Source: Ephydatia muelleri
Taxonomy: Eukaryota; Porifera; Demospongiae; Spongillida; Spongillidae
Length of the DNA: 64,000 nt
Direction of reading: 5' to 3'
Assembly: GCA_013339895.1 (NCBI GenBank)
Contig: JABACO010000148.1
Location: forward strand, 1 to 64,000
Shown: piece by piece, positions 51,524 through 63,721 of the stretch
Layout: each line of letters begins with the position of its first letter
How positions within the stretch are numbered: the first letter of the stretch is position 1
Position numbers and translations under genes: made by a program
Notes under the pieces: generated by a model
What the model saw: the letters and a program-made list of their open reading frames with translations, nothing else
Databases searched by the model: none
What the model was told of the DNA's origin: nothing

Positions 51524-54500
51524 TTGCATTTTAGTGTGGATTGTTATGTTAATATATTTAATAATTATCGTTATTAATGTTGTAATAATAAGTAAATAAA
51601 TAATAATTTTAAATATCACTTGTATATTAATAATATTTTATAAATTAATGAATGATTAAAGGGTTGCTTCTTGTCTAGAATAAAATTTCACATGATTCGT
51701 TATGTGTCAAAGTGCATGCTAAGGCTACTTCAATAAGTGTAGTTTGTAATGTCAATGTTCCACCAATTCGGTTATGCCTGAAAACAGTTGCAGCACTAGA
51801 TAGAGAATGATATGGCACATACATCTTTGAAGCAAGGAGAAGGGTTCTTCAACTGGTTAAGAATTGCCCACTGCACTGTGGATACATAAATGTTTGCATT
51901 GTAAACAAAGGACTCGGTGGTTCCATGCAGACTTCCAAGTGTCTGTTCGTAGCCGGGCTCATTGAAGTAAGGTTGTTCAACCAGTACAAGTGACTGTATT
52001 GATACTAAAACCTAAAATGGCAGAAACTCAATTAAAATATATGGTAACAATCAGTTTAGAATGCTTGGATACAGCATAATGGGATAGGATATGTGAAAAC
52101 AAACCATTTTCCAAACTTTTAGGAAAAGTTAAAATGAACTGTGCATGCCATTAAAATGTACAATAATTAGTAAATTACTTAATCAGTAGATCATATTTCA
52201 TTGTAGAGGAACAAATTTCTAGACTTATATTCAAATTTTAAAACTTCATAAACCATGTCTTTGCAAACACTTTCCCATACACAAAATTTATGGTAAAGCT
52301 TTAAAAATAAACCAGCTATCATTTCAACAATTGCCTACATGTTTTATTGGAGACTTGCATACCATACTCACTGACCAAACATCTAGAGATTCTATAACCG
52401 CTTTTCCACCTAAGAATATCCCTGCAACATTGAGGGTTAAATAATTAAAAATCTGCATCTTACAATACAAAATGACACATCATACTGTTGTGAGTTATAC
52501 TATGATTGATATAATTGTTTGGAAGTTTTGATAACAATACTATGGGAATTAAAAGTACAGGATCGGATTTGTTGAAACACATGCGTTGTATCGCTTCTTT
52601 GAGTGATTTAAATTATTAAGTCCAATTTTGTGCATGTGCAGTATTCTTTAATACGCAAGACCGCATAAGTTAAGAGTATAAATTATCGTTAACTAATATG
52701 GATACACACACATTAGAAAATAACTATAGGACACAATCGTTGTAAACTTTCACTAGTTTAGTCCACTATGACTACTTTCAGTCCAACACCAAGTGTCATA
52801 TATTATGTATACAAGTTTACGCATGCGAATCGCAAAGTACTTAATGCTAAGACATCATACGAGAATGGGTTGATACAACCGACGTTGTGAAATACTCAGG
52901 GAAATCCTCTTATATCGATATATCAATTCGAGTAAGTGAGGTCCTTTGAAGTAACATAAAGCAGTTGTCTATATAAAATAAGGGGAGGTGGTGATAGTAA
53001 GGGGAGGTGGTAGTAGTCAGTAAGGGGAGGTGGTGGTAGTCAGTAAGGGAGGTGGTGGTAGTCAGTAAGGGGAGGTGGATGGTAGTCAGTAAGGGGAGGT
53101 GGTGGTAGTAAGGGGAGGTGGTGGTAGTAAGGGGAGGTGGTGGTAGTAAGGGGAGGTGGTGGTAGTCAGTAAGGGGAGGTGGATGGTAGTCAGTAGGGGA
53201 GGTGGTGGTAGTAGGGGAGGTGGTGGTAGTAAGGGGAGGTGGTGGTAGTAAGGGGAGGTGGTGGTAGTAGGGGAGGTGGTGGTAGTAAGGGGAGGTGGTG
53301 GTAGTAAGGGGAGGTGGTGTAGTAAGGGGAGGTGGTGGTAGTAAGGGGAGGTGGTGGTAGTAAGGGGAGGTGGTGGTAGTAAGGGGAGGTGGTGGTATAA
53401 GGGGAGTGGTGGTAGTAAGGGAGGTGGTGGTAGTAAGGGGAGGTGGTGGTAGTAAGGGGAGGTGGGGTAGTAAGGGGAGGTGGTGGTAGTAAGGGGAGTG
53501 GTGGTTAGTAAGGGGAGGTGGTGGTAGTAAGGGGAGGTGGTGGTAGTAAGGGGAGGTGGTGGTAGTAAGGGGAGGTGGTGGTGTAGTAAGGGGGAGTGGT
53601 GGTAGTAAGGGGAGGTGGTGGTAGTAAGGGAGGTGGTGGTAGTAAGGGGAGGTGGTGGTAGTAAGGGGGTGGTGGTAGTAAGGGGAGGTGGTGGTGGTAG
53701 TCAGTAAGGGGAGGTGGTGGGTAGTAAGGGGAGATGGTGGTAGTAAGGGGAGGTGGTGGTAGTAAGGGGAGGTGGGTGGTAGTAAGAGGAGGTGGTGGTA
53801 GTCATTAGGGGAGGTGGTGGTAGTAAGAGGAGGTGGTGGTAGTCATTAGGGGAGGTGGGTGGTAGTCAGTAAGGGGAGGTGTGCTGATGTATAAAGTTTC
53901 CAACACAGGGTTTGTAGGGTGATTATGGGCCTCTGCATTGGGTGAGAAAGGAGTGTTTGTCATGAGTATGTTATTCAAGTGGTTAAAGCAAGGAATGTTG
54001 CATCCCAAATAACAAGATTATGATTGATTCATGGTACCATCATAGTTCCTTCTTTTAGAGGCTGGCCTGATGGTTCCAGTCATGACAGATGGCTCTGTTT
54101 TGCCTTGTTCAAATCTATTTAAGTATTTTAGTAATTTTAATACTAATTAAGTAATTTTACTTTGATTCTATGTTTGAACACTTAGTAACTATGGAGACAC
54201 TAACCTGTAAAAGATTTGAGGTCAGGCTATTCCACATTTCTGCAGGGCTTCCACTCCATGTGTTCAGAATGCTCAAACAGACCTTGTGTGGGTGATGTTC
54301 CGATAACTGATTTAAACACATGCTTATGCAATTGGACAGAGTCAATAACTCAGTGAATTAAAATAGAGTTAACATTGAGTGTTTTTTTGATGTCGCAGTC
54401 AAAGTAATAGAATTTTAACAGTACAAAATTCACACTCATCTCTAGACTCAACATTGTGGTCAGGTAAGTACTCAACATCTATCACTCCTTAATATAATAG

Positions 54501-57500
54501 CTTCCCTGTCGAAAAACAGTGTCATTGACATGTGATGTGGTGTTTGTATGGAACCTCATCGTTGAGTATTATTATTATTGTGTTAAAACTAACATATACA
54601 TATTCTTGTGCCACTCAACTGTTCCATTGTTGTACAAGTTGGAATTGAAACGAACCATTCCTTGGCCTGTGGTTATCAGATTTACCATCATGGGAACACT
54701 TGGGTAGTTTGGAGGAAAGAATATGTCGAACTCAAAGCATCCATTAGCATATGGTGTGTTTGAAGGTCCAGTGATGAGAGCCTGATATGGTAGATAGAGA
54801 CTAACAGTATGAACCTACATTTCAAAATCAATGCTATGATACATAAATGTAGAATGCATAAATAAGGACTGATGGGAAATTACACCAAATTTATTCAGAA
54901 AAGTTCCAATCAAAAATATCATTTGACATAAAACAATGTCCCAATCTGACCACAATGAAAATCAGATCTAATTTTGAATTCACTGTCCCAAAGTATTAGT
55001 GATTAATTGGGTGGGTTTTATGGTGTGTCAGGGAGTTTCTGAAAATTATATAATCAAACATATACTGCACGCGCAGAGATAATGCTAAAGTGTTCTTAAC
55101 AGAGTAATTGCTGTCTTAAGATAAAGGTCTAGCATTTATTGTGCTGATAAAACAAATACATACTACCTCCCCACAAACAAAACAAGAGTATGACAAAGTG
55201 ATGCGTCACACCTTCATAACATCAGGTGGTGCTTCGTCATAGCACACAAAAATACTTGCACTTGGTGAGAGGGGAAGTGAGGTAGAGAGAGACTCCATCT
55301 CTTTGGCTAATCGAGCGGCTTTGGTAACATCAATACTTTGGTGTGGATTAATGTAGGACTGGAAACAAAGGGAATCTTGAATTGTATGCTTCCATACACA
55401 TTTTCTTCAGTAATGTGGTAAGAGCCTGTGTGAGATAACAATAGACATTACAGTATGCACGATAACAATTACTTTCCGCATTTTCAAAATGGTCATAGAG
55501 AAACAACATTAAATAGTATTAACTTATTTTGCAGTGCAAATATTTGTAATACAGATATTGTCAATATTGAAAATGTGCATTTTGTTGTGCATAAGCTTTA
55601 TTACTTTACTGGATAACTGTAGTTAATTGAATACACTGTCTCTTTTGCACAGAGCAGAAATAGAAATGTGTAACAGGTATATCACAGTGGCATGCTTTTG
55701 TCATTGAATAAAATGCATGCAAAATCTTACAATTTATTCCATGAGCACTACTTAGTAGTTTTTATCAAGCAATTCCAAGTGAACAATTAGGAGGTAATTT
55801 AGACTTTCATGACATATAGATGTGGTGGACCCAACACTTGCCTCTGATCATTTTTTTAAAAAAAGGTTTAAATGTAATCAAATGACCAATGTATAGTACA
55901 GTCACCGTTTCTGTACTTACGAAGGGACTGTAAAATTCCAAACCAAACTCTCAATGTCCAGTTAATAAAGTTGCTGGCTAAAACATTGAGGCTGACTTCT
56001 CCCAGAGTATGCAGAGATAGGTTCAACTCCAACTTCTATCAATTGCTGTAGATAGGCTGCGTTTTATAAATACCAGTATCTGCTATGTTTGTAGGAAAGT
56101 ATCTTCCCAGATGCTCCTGGTTCCTGGTTCTGTCAGTTTTCTATTTTTACAAGGAAAGCTGAAGTGATTTTAGTAAGAATACAATGTTACAAACAAGCAG
56201 ATATATTAATGTATTAATGTTTGAAACAGAAAGAACAGTGGTGTTTGTCCAGGGGCCTAAGGCAGAGGCCACCCTTATTAGGCTTAAACCTGGGGCCGCC
56301 TAAGGGGGTGCCCAAATGCTATAAAGCTTTGCATAAAATTAATCATGCCAGTGTTGTTTTGCAGAGATAATAATATATATATAATTATAATATCTGGTTG
56401 CTGAATAAACCATTCTCCACTTGGGCCTACTAACTGTATGTATATGTATTCAATGTGAACCAAATGAAACTTTGATTTTATAATCCAGCATTAATCTGTC
56501 AACACTTAAAATTATCGATTGAGCGTGCATGCGAAGGCAATGGCGTCATTTCAGTATGGCTCCCTGGGTTCCAGCGACCATGATGATGTCAATATGAAGT
56601 TAGGCAACAAAGTGAGACAGACTTATAGCGTCAGAATCGTTATTGCATTGTGCGCTAATCTGTGTTTTTACTCCTGCATGCACGTCGATTGGAAAGCAAA
56701 GGGTTACTAGCTCCACGACCACACGTCCCCCCCCCCCCTCCCCCCCTGACGACGGAAATGAAGTCATTTACTAAAGAACTAGGATGGGATGGGGGGAGGT
56801 TGCGGAGAGAAGTGGAGCACAAATTTTTATTTCCCCTTCAGCCGACATACCGGCACCACGCTACTGACAATGAAAGACTTGCTCATAATGAACCAATCGG
56901 GCAGCTTAGTAAAAGTAACAAAAAAAACAACGTATTTTGTCACTTACGAAACTGAAACGACTGCATGCGCGTCTTGTAGCTGCAGATAGAACGATCCATC
57001 GAGTGAAGCACTAGAACATCGCGTATTATACGGCATAGGGCACGAAATATACGTTAACCAGTCAAATAATTTAGTTGATATGGACTACTTTCGTATAACT
57101 GTCAATGCAAATGTTGAACTGTATGATTTATTGTTTTTCCTCTTGCATGATCGCAGGAATAACAACAACAACGATTAACTTAAATACAACAAGGCCGTCA
57201 TGTATGGACAAAAGAAAATACAATATCTGTATCGTCCTTATCTCGCCCATTCAGGTGTGGTAAGGGTGAATCAACTGACCTCACCGCATTTGATTTGTAC
57301 GTGAAGTACCAGTTTTGATAGCATGGTACGAATTCGTGGAATTAGACAAGGGATCAAAGGGTTATCAGGTGTACAGTTTGTATTTCCGTACATTTCAATG
57401 CACGATGATTAACGGACGAATATGCAAAACGCTACAGCAATGGGTCACCAAATGTCCAAATTTTCAGGCGTTGCCTCCTATAGGACCTGCAGTGGTTTGT

Positions 57501-58963
57501 CAGTTTTGTTTAGCTCACATTAAATGTCAGCACCGCCACTCTACTCTGCTTTATTCGCAGTGATAGAATCTTCTCTTGAACATGAGCTGTTGTATCATAG
57601 ATACTTTAAAGAGGGATTATAAGCGCATCACGTGAGCCATAGAGCCTATGCGCGCACTCCGTGATCGCGAGAGTCACACCTTTCAATTGAGACAATCCAG
57701 GGAAAGTGTCCAGAACGTAGTTTTAACAGTTTGTGCTAGACGTTTTTCATCGTCTTTTCCAAAGGCAAGGGTTTTATAGTGTATTGACTTTACTAAAGCC
57801 GTTGACGAGTACAGATATACAGCGGTACATAGTTATCACAACTCGCGCGGGGTTATGTACCTTTTTTCGAAAACGGGTAGTTACCCGAAGGTTCATGATG
57901 CTTTATCTGTTTAGAGAGGTGAATTTGCAAGGAGGGTTTTTTTGTACTTTTGTTTTATCGTCATTGGATCGTGAGTTACACTCTCGTATAGTACGAAAGT
58001 GCAAAAGAAGATATGCTTCGTGTATGTACCTTTATTCACGCAATCCTAAGTGTTATTGTAATGTTAGTTATGAATCCTGAGAGAGCAGTGAATGCTCCAG
58101 GAGGGACTTTTTTCGTTTCCCAAAAATGATGGTTGGTTTTCTAGTAATACTGTCGCAAACATGGCTTATTTTGTGATTGATTATTGGATGTGTTCGCGCG
58201 TATTACATATTAGATGATTCATCTTGTACTCGTAGCAGGGTTGGAGGACTTCCCTATCTTTTTGCGTATTGCTCGTGGTATATACCCTGCTGCATACCGT
58301 AATGCATTTTTTTCTTGGTAACTAGTTGTTCATTTACAGAGTGGGCAGTAATAGGAAACATTGTCTGGATCTTGGCTAGTATGCGACCGAGTATTGATAG
58401 AATATCGGGTTTGGAGAAGCACAGATGGAATCAGTCAGAAACTTCTCCCAGTTCTTAAAAAACTCTTCCGACGTGGTCAGTTAGTGAAATGAGCTCCACA
58501 TAACTTCGCGCTTTCGTTGCAACATACAGCCACTTTTCCTTACTTTCTTGGGTGGATTAAAACACTTGTCAACGTCCGATACCAGTCTTTCTGAAAACTG
58601 ACAAATGACGTCCTTACTATCAGGCAACGAACACCAATGTAAGAGTATCCGAGCATCTTCAACAGCGCTTCTGGACGATGTAGTCTGAATCTCAAAGCCG
58701 TCATCAATCAAAACTTTTTAAATGTCATTTTTCAGGATTTAATCGGGAGTAATAGCGAGTAGCTCTATAGATGTGTAATACGCTATAGGTCGGTGATGTG
58801 AACAGCAGAACAGAGCAGATCACGGAGTGTAGGTGCTAATTAGCTTAAATTAACCGCGCTTCCAATCCCTCTCTAAAGTATCTATATGGTTATATATCCT
58901 TGTCAGAAATCTAAATACATTCTCCTCCCTCTCCTTTATAACTGCATGGACAGCGCCCGCCAT
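51187..58963 (-). CDS. BIRC6-type E2 ubiquitin-conjugating enzyme, short form
   Basis: Seven exons join in phase to 326 codons plus stop: 58963-58855, 58713-58544, 55358-55212, 54781-54620, 54282-54205, 52011-51823, 51312-51187. From [20 protein letters not shown] through [20 protein letters not shown] and VCLSILNTW to PYFNEPGYE and NPSPCFKD it follows the UBC domain at the C-terminus of BIRC6/Apollon, including the catalytic Cys (about residue 198, VCLSIL). It would accept ubiquitin from E1 and transfer it to substrates. Residues 1-93 ([13 protein letters not shown]..., then [16 protein letters not shown]) are not recognised and no BIR domain is in view. The ATG sits in AAGATGGCGG, a common initiator/YY1-like context. 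The two N-terminal exons are supported mainly by phase and splice sites; the exon 2 acceptor has a poor pyrimidine tract. The last exon seems to have lost one base: the frame [18 protein letters not shown] beyond the stop resembles the BIRC6 end. Confidence 0.75.
51438..51522. repeat. (GT)n microsatellite
   Basis: About 85 bp of GT with one GG interruption, in the intron-free stretch upstream (in + coordinates, right) of the last E2 exon. Confidence 0.95.
52977..53880. repeat. AAGGGGAGGTGGTGGTAGT minisatellite
   Basis: About 45 imperfect 18-20-bp units over 900 bp, in the E2 gene intron between 52011 and 54205. Confidence 0.95.
55360..56500. other. Intronic stretch of the E2 gene, no feature seen
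   Basis: AT-rich, short frames only. A GGGGCCTAAGGCAG / GGGGCCGCCTAAGG pair near 56250-56310 may be the end of an old DNA transposon. Confidence 0.5.
56540..56710 (+). CDS. Short membrane-type reading frame, unrecognised
   Basis: ATG in a CpG-containing context, 56 codons: an acidic start ([11 protein letters not shown]) followed by a hydrophobic stretch [14 protein letters not shown], then stop. It looks like the first exon of a membrane protein. It lies antisense in the large intron of the E2 gene. No continuation was identified, so it may be chance. Confidence 0.25.
   Translation: MASFQYGSLGSSDHDDVNMKLGNKVRQTYSVRIVIALCANLCFYSCMHVDWKAKGY
56728..56749. repeat. C-rich run
   Basis: Twenty or so C with one T, followed by CTGACGACGG. 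Confidence 0.85.
57100..58480. other. Stretch without assigned gene
   Basis: Open frames at 57315-57563 and 57733-58080 on the plus strand were inspected; neither shows a recognised domain or convincing splice pattern. Lies in the first long intron of the E2 gene. Confidence 0.4.
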
Positions 58964-58999
58964 CTTTCAGTGTTTCAGCGAGCCCGATGCAATACAGTT

Positions 59000-60040
59000 G
59001 CCGCTCTTTGCGGTTACATAATAGTTGTGTTAAAATAGAAATAGTAATAAACGCACTTAGTTCGTTCTTGTACATAGTGCGTAGCGTTGTGACATTCGGA
59101 GTGTTAATGTAACAATTCTTTTGAATTGTCAATTTTGTGGTGTCATTGCGCCTACATATTCTTCAAGTTTAGTTTGGGTCGGGGCACGCTAATTTAAGTC
59201 TAGTTAATTAAGTACATGTACTGGAAAAACCCAACAGTTGGCTAAAACCGTCGAGCATATACTATGTAGTTTTCTAATATTTAAACATGCATAGGAGTTC
59301 ATTCTTAACTAATTGTGTTAAAATGAGTACGCAATTATAAAACAAATTCAATCTGCCAAATATCAAGAGAGGATCTTGCTGCGTATAAAGGTAGATAAAT
59401 GGTAATATTGTCACTAGCTAGCCTTGGTTTATGGAACATTCCATTCTTTGGTCACACCAAAACAACCTGTTGTAGGGAAAATAGATGGCTTCAGCCTTTT
59501 AGCGAAGACTACTGTTGTTGCTTTTAAATGCAAACACACAAAAATGCTCATTTTAAACTGTACGTACTTTGCACATATACACATATTCAAGTTTCTCCTC
59601 TCACAAGGCGGGATGAGTACGACATTGTACACATGAGACATCGAATCTTACTGACACGTGCATATAACACGTTCGTTCAAAGTACAACAGCAGTCACAAC
59701 AAGCTTTTAATCAATAGCTATAGAAATACTTGCAGCTTTAAAAAACCATGTCACTTGTTACTGTCCCTAGCTGATTATATTTGCATGCTCTGTGGTTTGT
59801 TCATAATTCAGCAATGAGTTATTCAAATCCAACGTTTAACTTACAACGGAACATAAAAGTTCACATACAAAATGAAAAGACTCTCTTAAATAATGTCTCA
59901 ACGAGCTTTCGTAGTACGCAAGTTCTGTGATGTACAAATTGCATCTGCACTGCCCCCTCCTTCATGAGATTCAATTCGTATCTCATGGTGCACAGTAGTT
60001 AGGATAGGTTAACTTGGATTTTCTCGGCCTTTAACGTCAG
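59000..60040. other. Intergenic stretch, nothing recognised
   Basis: Upstream of the E2 gene start. Small frames on both strands at 59424-59641 mirror each other and show no domain. Confidence 0.5.
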
Positions 60041-60049
60041 TTCGTTCCT

Positions 60050-61480
60050 GTGATGAAACAGCAGCCCTCTTCATCATAATCATCAACACATGCAGGCTGT
60101 TGCTACTCTGCTGTCCCTGGCCCTGTTGACTAACTGTGTCAGGTTTACAGAACTTTAACAGGCATTTGTACATTGACAAGGCATGCTGGGTTTGAGGGGA
60201 TCAAAATGAACTCTCTTTTGCTCCACTCTATGGGTGCCTTGTACACTACAGCTGACAACTTAACTTCATGTATCCAGTATGGTCATGACCACTGACAATG
60301 AAGCATTTTTCCTGCATCTTTCCTGACCACTGGATCATGCAACCACGCCTAGTCCCCAACATCAACCCCTCTCCATGCACTTTCGTTTGTACAATTCCTC
60401 CTGCATTTCTGTAGCAGCCCATGCCATGTGTTCTATCACTTTGGAGTATGCTGCCTTAGATATTTCCTTCATCACTTGTGAAGGCTCACCATATCTGTGG
60501 CAGTAGAGCCATTCATCAGATCCAATGGTGCCTGTTGGTCAAACACATAAGATAGAATGATGAGAAACCTGTAAGAGGGATGTATTAAACAGCTACAGGA
60601 CATACATATAGGTTTCAAATACTGATCCCAGTCCCCAGGATATTTGCATACAGTTGAGGCCAACGTACTGAGAAGGGTACTATGAAACCGTTCCACTAGG
60701 TCATCAGACTGAGGGTGTTAAGGAGTGATAGATGTGAAGCAGCTTTCAATCGCTTGGATGATGCTGGTCCGTATGCAGTTGATCTGGTATACTGAGAGAA
60801 CCAGCTTAACAAATTCCTGCATTAGCTTTGCCTGCCATTGATTGTTCAGGATAGCAAATGCCTTCATCCAACGTACTTGTGAAATAGTCAGCTGCCACCT
60901 GGATAGGTATTCACATGCACTCTGCATTAGTGGGGAGGATTCAACACCCATAACTAGCAAAGGGTAGCCTGCATGGTTAGTTCAGCAGTGGAGCTTGGTG
61001 CATCTGCCTTACCTTAGGTTCTTCCTTATAGCACATTTCAGGGAGAGTCCTGCACCACAACTTATTGTTGCTGCCATACCCAGACCAATAATAGCACTCC
61101 TTATTTAACTGACTTCAGTTTTTGCTCCCTCCTAAAGGCATATTGGGTAGATGGTATAAAAAGACATGTTCTCAACGTAAGATGCTCAGAAGTCGTGTAT
61201 TCCCTTTTCCATCTATATGCTGCCACTGCTGCATTTAGTCATTTAGGACCCGGTGATCCATCAGTTCCACTAACTCATGGCAGCCACCCCTGGAGAACTT
61301 GGGACCTAGTTGTGAACTTCCATGTATGGCGGGCATTATACTGCACAGTGGCCCAATCATCTCATCCACTTCTAGAGTTTCTGTACTGATCTTTCACATA
61401 CCACTGAGGCTGTAGCAAAAGTGGCATCAAAGTGGCATCATTTTCCAGCTGAGAATTGGGCATTTGGTATTTCCATGGCC
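60050..61480 (-). pseudogene. Ty3/gypsy integrase remnant (block B2)
   Basis: Minus strand. AFAILNNQWQAKLMQEFVKL (about 60800-60870) and then ERFHSTLLSTLASTVCKYPG with DWDQYLKPIC (60600-60696) follow the gypsy integrase core and its C-terminal flank (pattern AFAIPNQ.A..VA..FV and ERFNRTLL.ML......P..WD..L). Frames are broken in several places. Homologous to 14404-15480 from 60678 rightward; 60050-60677 is present only here. Confidence 0.7.
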
Positions 61481-62160
61481 CATTTTTGAGTAACTGGATG
61501 TGAAATGACCCCCATCACGGCTTAATGTACAATGCTAAATATCATATAAACATGTTATGGCGGTAAGGAGGAGGAGTTGTGTTACAGTATTGACTGTGAC
61601 GATGCAGTTGGATTATACCAGTCATTATAACCAGTTATTCCAGTCATTATAACCAGTATTCAAGTCTTTATAACCAGTTATTCCAGTCATTATAACCAGT
61701 TATTCCAGTCATTATAACCAGTTATTCCAGTCATTTTAACCAGCTATTTCAATCATTATAACCAGTTATTCCAGTCATTGTGACCAGTTATTCCAGTCAC
61801 TAAAACTAGTTATTCCAAACATTCCTAACAGCGTTCCCCTTCCGCCTAGCTAGGTGTGATAGCCTTGTGACCTAGTTTGCAGTAGTTCAGAAGCAAGCCA
61901 GTCATCTGTTCCCTGACTAGACATGGGAGGAGTAAACTCCTCCGATAAATCTAACTCAGGCCTGTCAGATTGAATATTGAATCCCTGTGCCTGAAATCCT
62001 GCCTATGTGCCTGTATTTGGCTTTAAACCCCATGGTGGTATGAATGGACGTAGCTTCATTTATATACGTACAAATTGAAGCCAAAAGAATGTTTGTGAGT
62101 TTTTTGTTTGTTTTATAGTTCATACTTAAAAGCAGCTAATTCAAATTGGCAGGAAGAAAG
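60678..62160. repeat. Segmental duplication block B2
   Basis: Same-orientation partner of 14404-17520, missing the RNase H stretch and the palindromic array. Confidence 0.85.
61617..61810. repeat. 22-bp minisatellite
   Basis: Units of CCAGTCATTATAACCAGTTA TT with variants; counterpart of 16994-17170. Confidence 0.92.
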
Positions 62161-62325
62161 AGGAGGGGGAAGGTAGTGTGGTAGGGGAAGGTAGTGTGGT
62201 AGGGGAAGGTAGTGTGGTAGGGGAAGGTAGTGTGGTAGGGGAAGGTAGTGTGGTAGGGGAAGGTAGTGTGGTAGGGGGAGGTAGTGTGGTAGGGGAAGGT
62301 AGTGTGGTAGGGGGAGGTAGTGTGG
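62160..62325. repeat. GTAGTGTGGTAGGGGAAG minisatellite at inversion junction
   Basis: About nine 18-bp units. In B1 only one or two such units exist (17513-17545). It lies exactly where B2 homology ends and the inverted C2 block begins. Confidence 0.92.
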
Positions 62326-62863
62326 GTGTGGCAGTGGACTGAGCCAGTTACATGTACCTATGTGAGAGCGAATGATGTAATTTCATGTGATTTACTGCAC
62401 ATCTACACTTAGAATACATGAAACATTTGTATTTCATAAACAACATGTCCTAATCTATGTAATAAGAGTGCTAGGTGCCATTGAATCAAGATAGCAGTGC
62501 TTTTATGTGGGTAGACCAGATTTAACCTGGCTTATAGAGTAGAGTAGTGTGACCTCACATGTATTTCACTCATTGGAAGAATATAACAAAAATTTCATTT
62601 GATTGATAATATAAATGAATGGTCATCGTCAGACTGCATTTAGTGCACATTATATCATAATATACATGTATCAATTATGCTCGTCTGTTGAATGAACGTA
62701 CGGTTTTCTATATGTGTCATGTGACTTGCTGATATACGGTTCGTGTGTACACTACATGTATGTGTCGTGTGACCTGCAAATCTATTAATGACATTCACTG
62801 TTTATACGAGCCTAAGCTACACTATACACGTGTCCTGTCGTGTGACCTTTTGCTTGCTCGCAG

Positions 62864-62981
62864 GAAGGTGGTGGGAAGTGCTTGCAGTATGGAGATGGCA
62901 GCGAGTAACGAGGTCAAAGGTGAAGAGGAGAAAGGTCAAAAGCCTGGGGATAGCTACAAAATCAACGAGGAAGACATCAGT
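62864..62981 (+). CDS. WAPL-like exon 7, second copy on opposite strand
   Basis: 118 bp between a cag acceptor and an AGT|gtaagc donor, phase 2 to 0, exactly as exon 7 at 20765-20648. It encodes VVGSACSMEMAASNEVKGEE and ends YKINEEDIS. It differs from the C1 copy by a few substitutions (Ile/Met, Glu/Ala, Gly/Glu, Gln/Glu) and no indel. It is either part of a second WAPL-like gene beyond the window or an orphan exon. Confidence 0.6.
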
Positions 62982-62994
62982 GTAAGCACCAAGT

Positions 62995-63085
62995 GATGGG
63001 AGGAGGGGAGGGGTAGGGGAGGTGATGAAAGGAGGGGAGGGGTTAAAGGAGGTGATGGGAGGAGGGGAGGGGTTAAAGGGCGTGA
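62995..63085. repeat. Purine-rich minisatellite
   Basis: GATGGGAGGAGGGGAGGGG units; inverted counterpart of 20462-20632. Confidence 0.9.
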
Positions 63086-63261
63086 AATGGGAAAGGATAG
63101 ATTGCTTTGTGCTAGACTGAAAAGAAAATGGGATGACCTGTGATTGTGGCTCAATGTGTACTAACATTGGAAGATGTTTTAAATCATGGTGGCGCAAGCC
63201 TCAACCGGCAGCGTGTCTGTATCATTTTGTTAGTAACACCTCCCACCATAACGGATGATGT

Positions 63262-63585
63262 ACAGTGTGTCAGTGACTGTGTCTATGTGTTGTGTGTCAG
63301 TGACTGTGTGTGTGTCAGTGACTGTGTCTATGTGTGTGTGTGTCAGTGACTGTGTGTGTGTGTCAGTGACTGTGTCTATGTGTGTGTGTGTCAGTGACTG
63401 TGTGTGTGTGTCAGTGACTGTGTCTATGTGTGTGTGTGTCAGTGACTGTGTGTGTGTGTCAGTGACTGTGTCTATGTGTGTGTGTGTCAGTGACTGTGTG
63501 TGTGTGTCAGTGACTGTGTCTATGTGTGTGTGTGTCAGTGACTGTGTGTGTGTGTCAGTGACTGTGTCTATGTGTGTGTGTGTGT
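63262..63585. repeat. GTGTGTGTCAGTGACT minisatellite
   Basis: Repeats of TCAGTGACTGTGTCTATGTG and GTGTGTG, roughly twice as many units as in C1. Confidence 0.93.
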
Positions 63586-63721
63586 TGTTCTTCTCCACTG
63601 GCTTATGCATGGTTTTGCTCTGGCCTCCTTTGACATCTGTCTCAAGGTGACAACACTGGTTGTAGCTCATGTAGAATTGCAGTGCAAGGTCCTACACATG
63701 TCCCTATGTTATCATGTGGAC

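Noticed and set aside
52977..53880. CRISPR-like regular repeats
   Set aside because: Units are contiguous and imperfect with no unique spacers; the setting is an intron of a eukaryotic gene. Ordinary minisatellite. The same holds for 19721-19986 and 22842-23420.
57733..58080. 115-codon plus-strand open frame as a gene
   Set aside because: No recognisable domain, no clear splice or UTR context, and it lies antisense in an intron. Length alone is not convincing.
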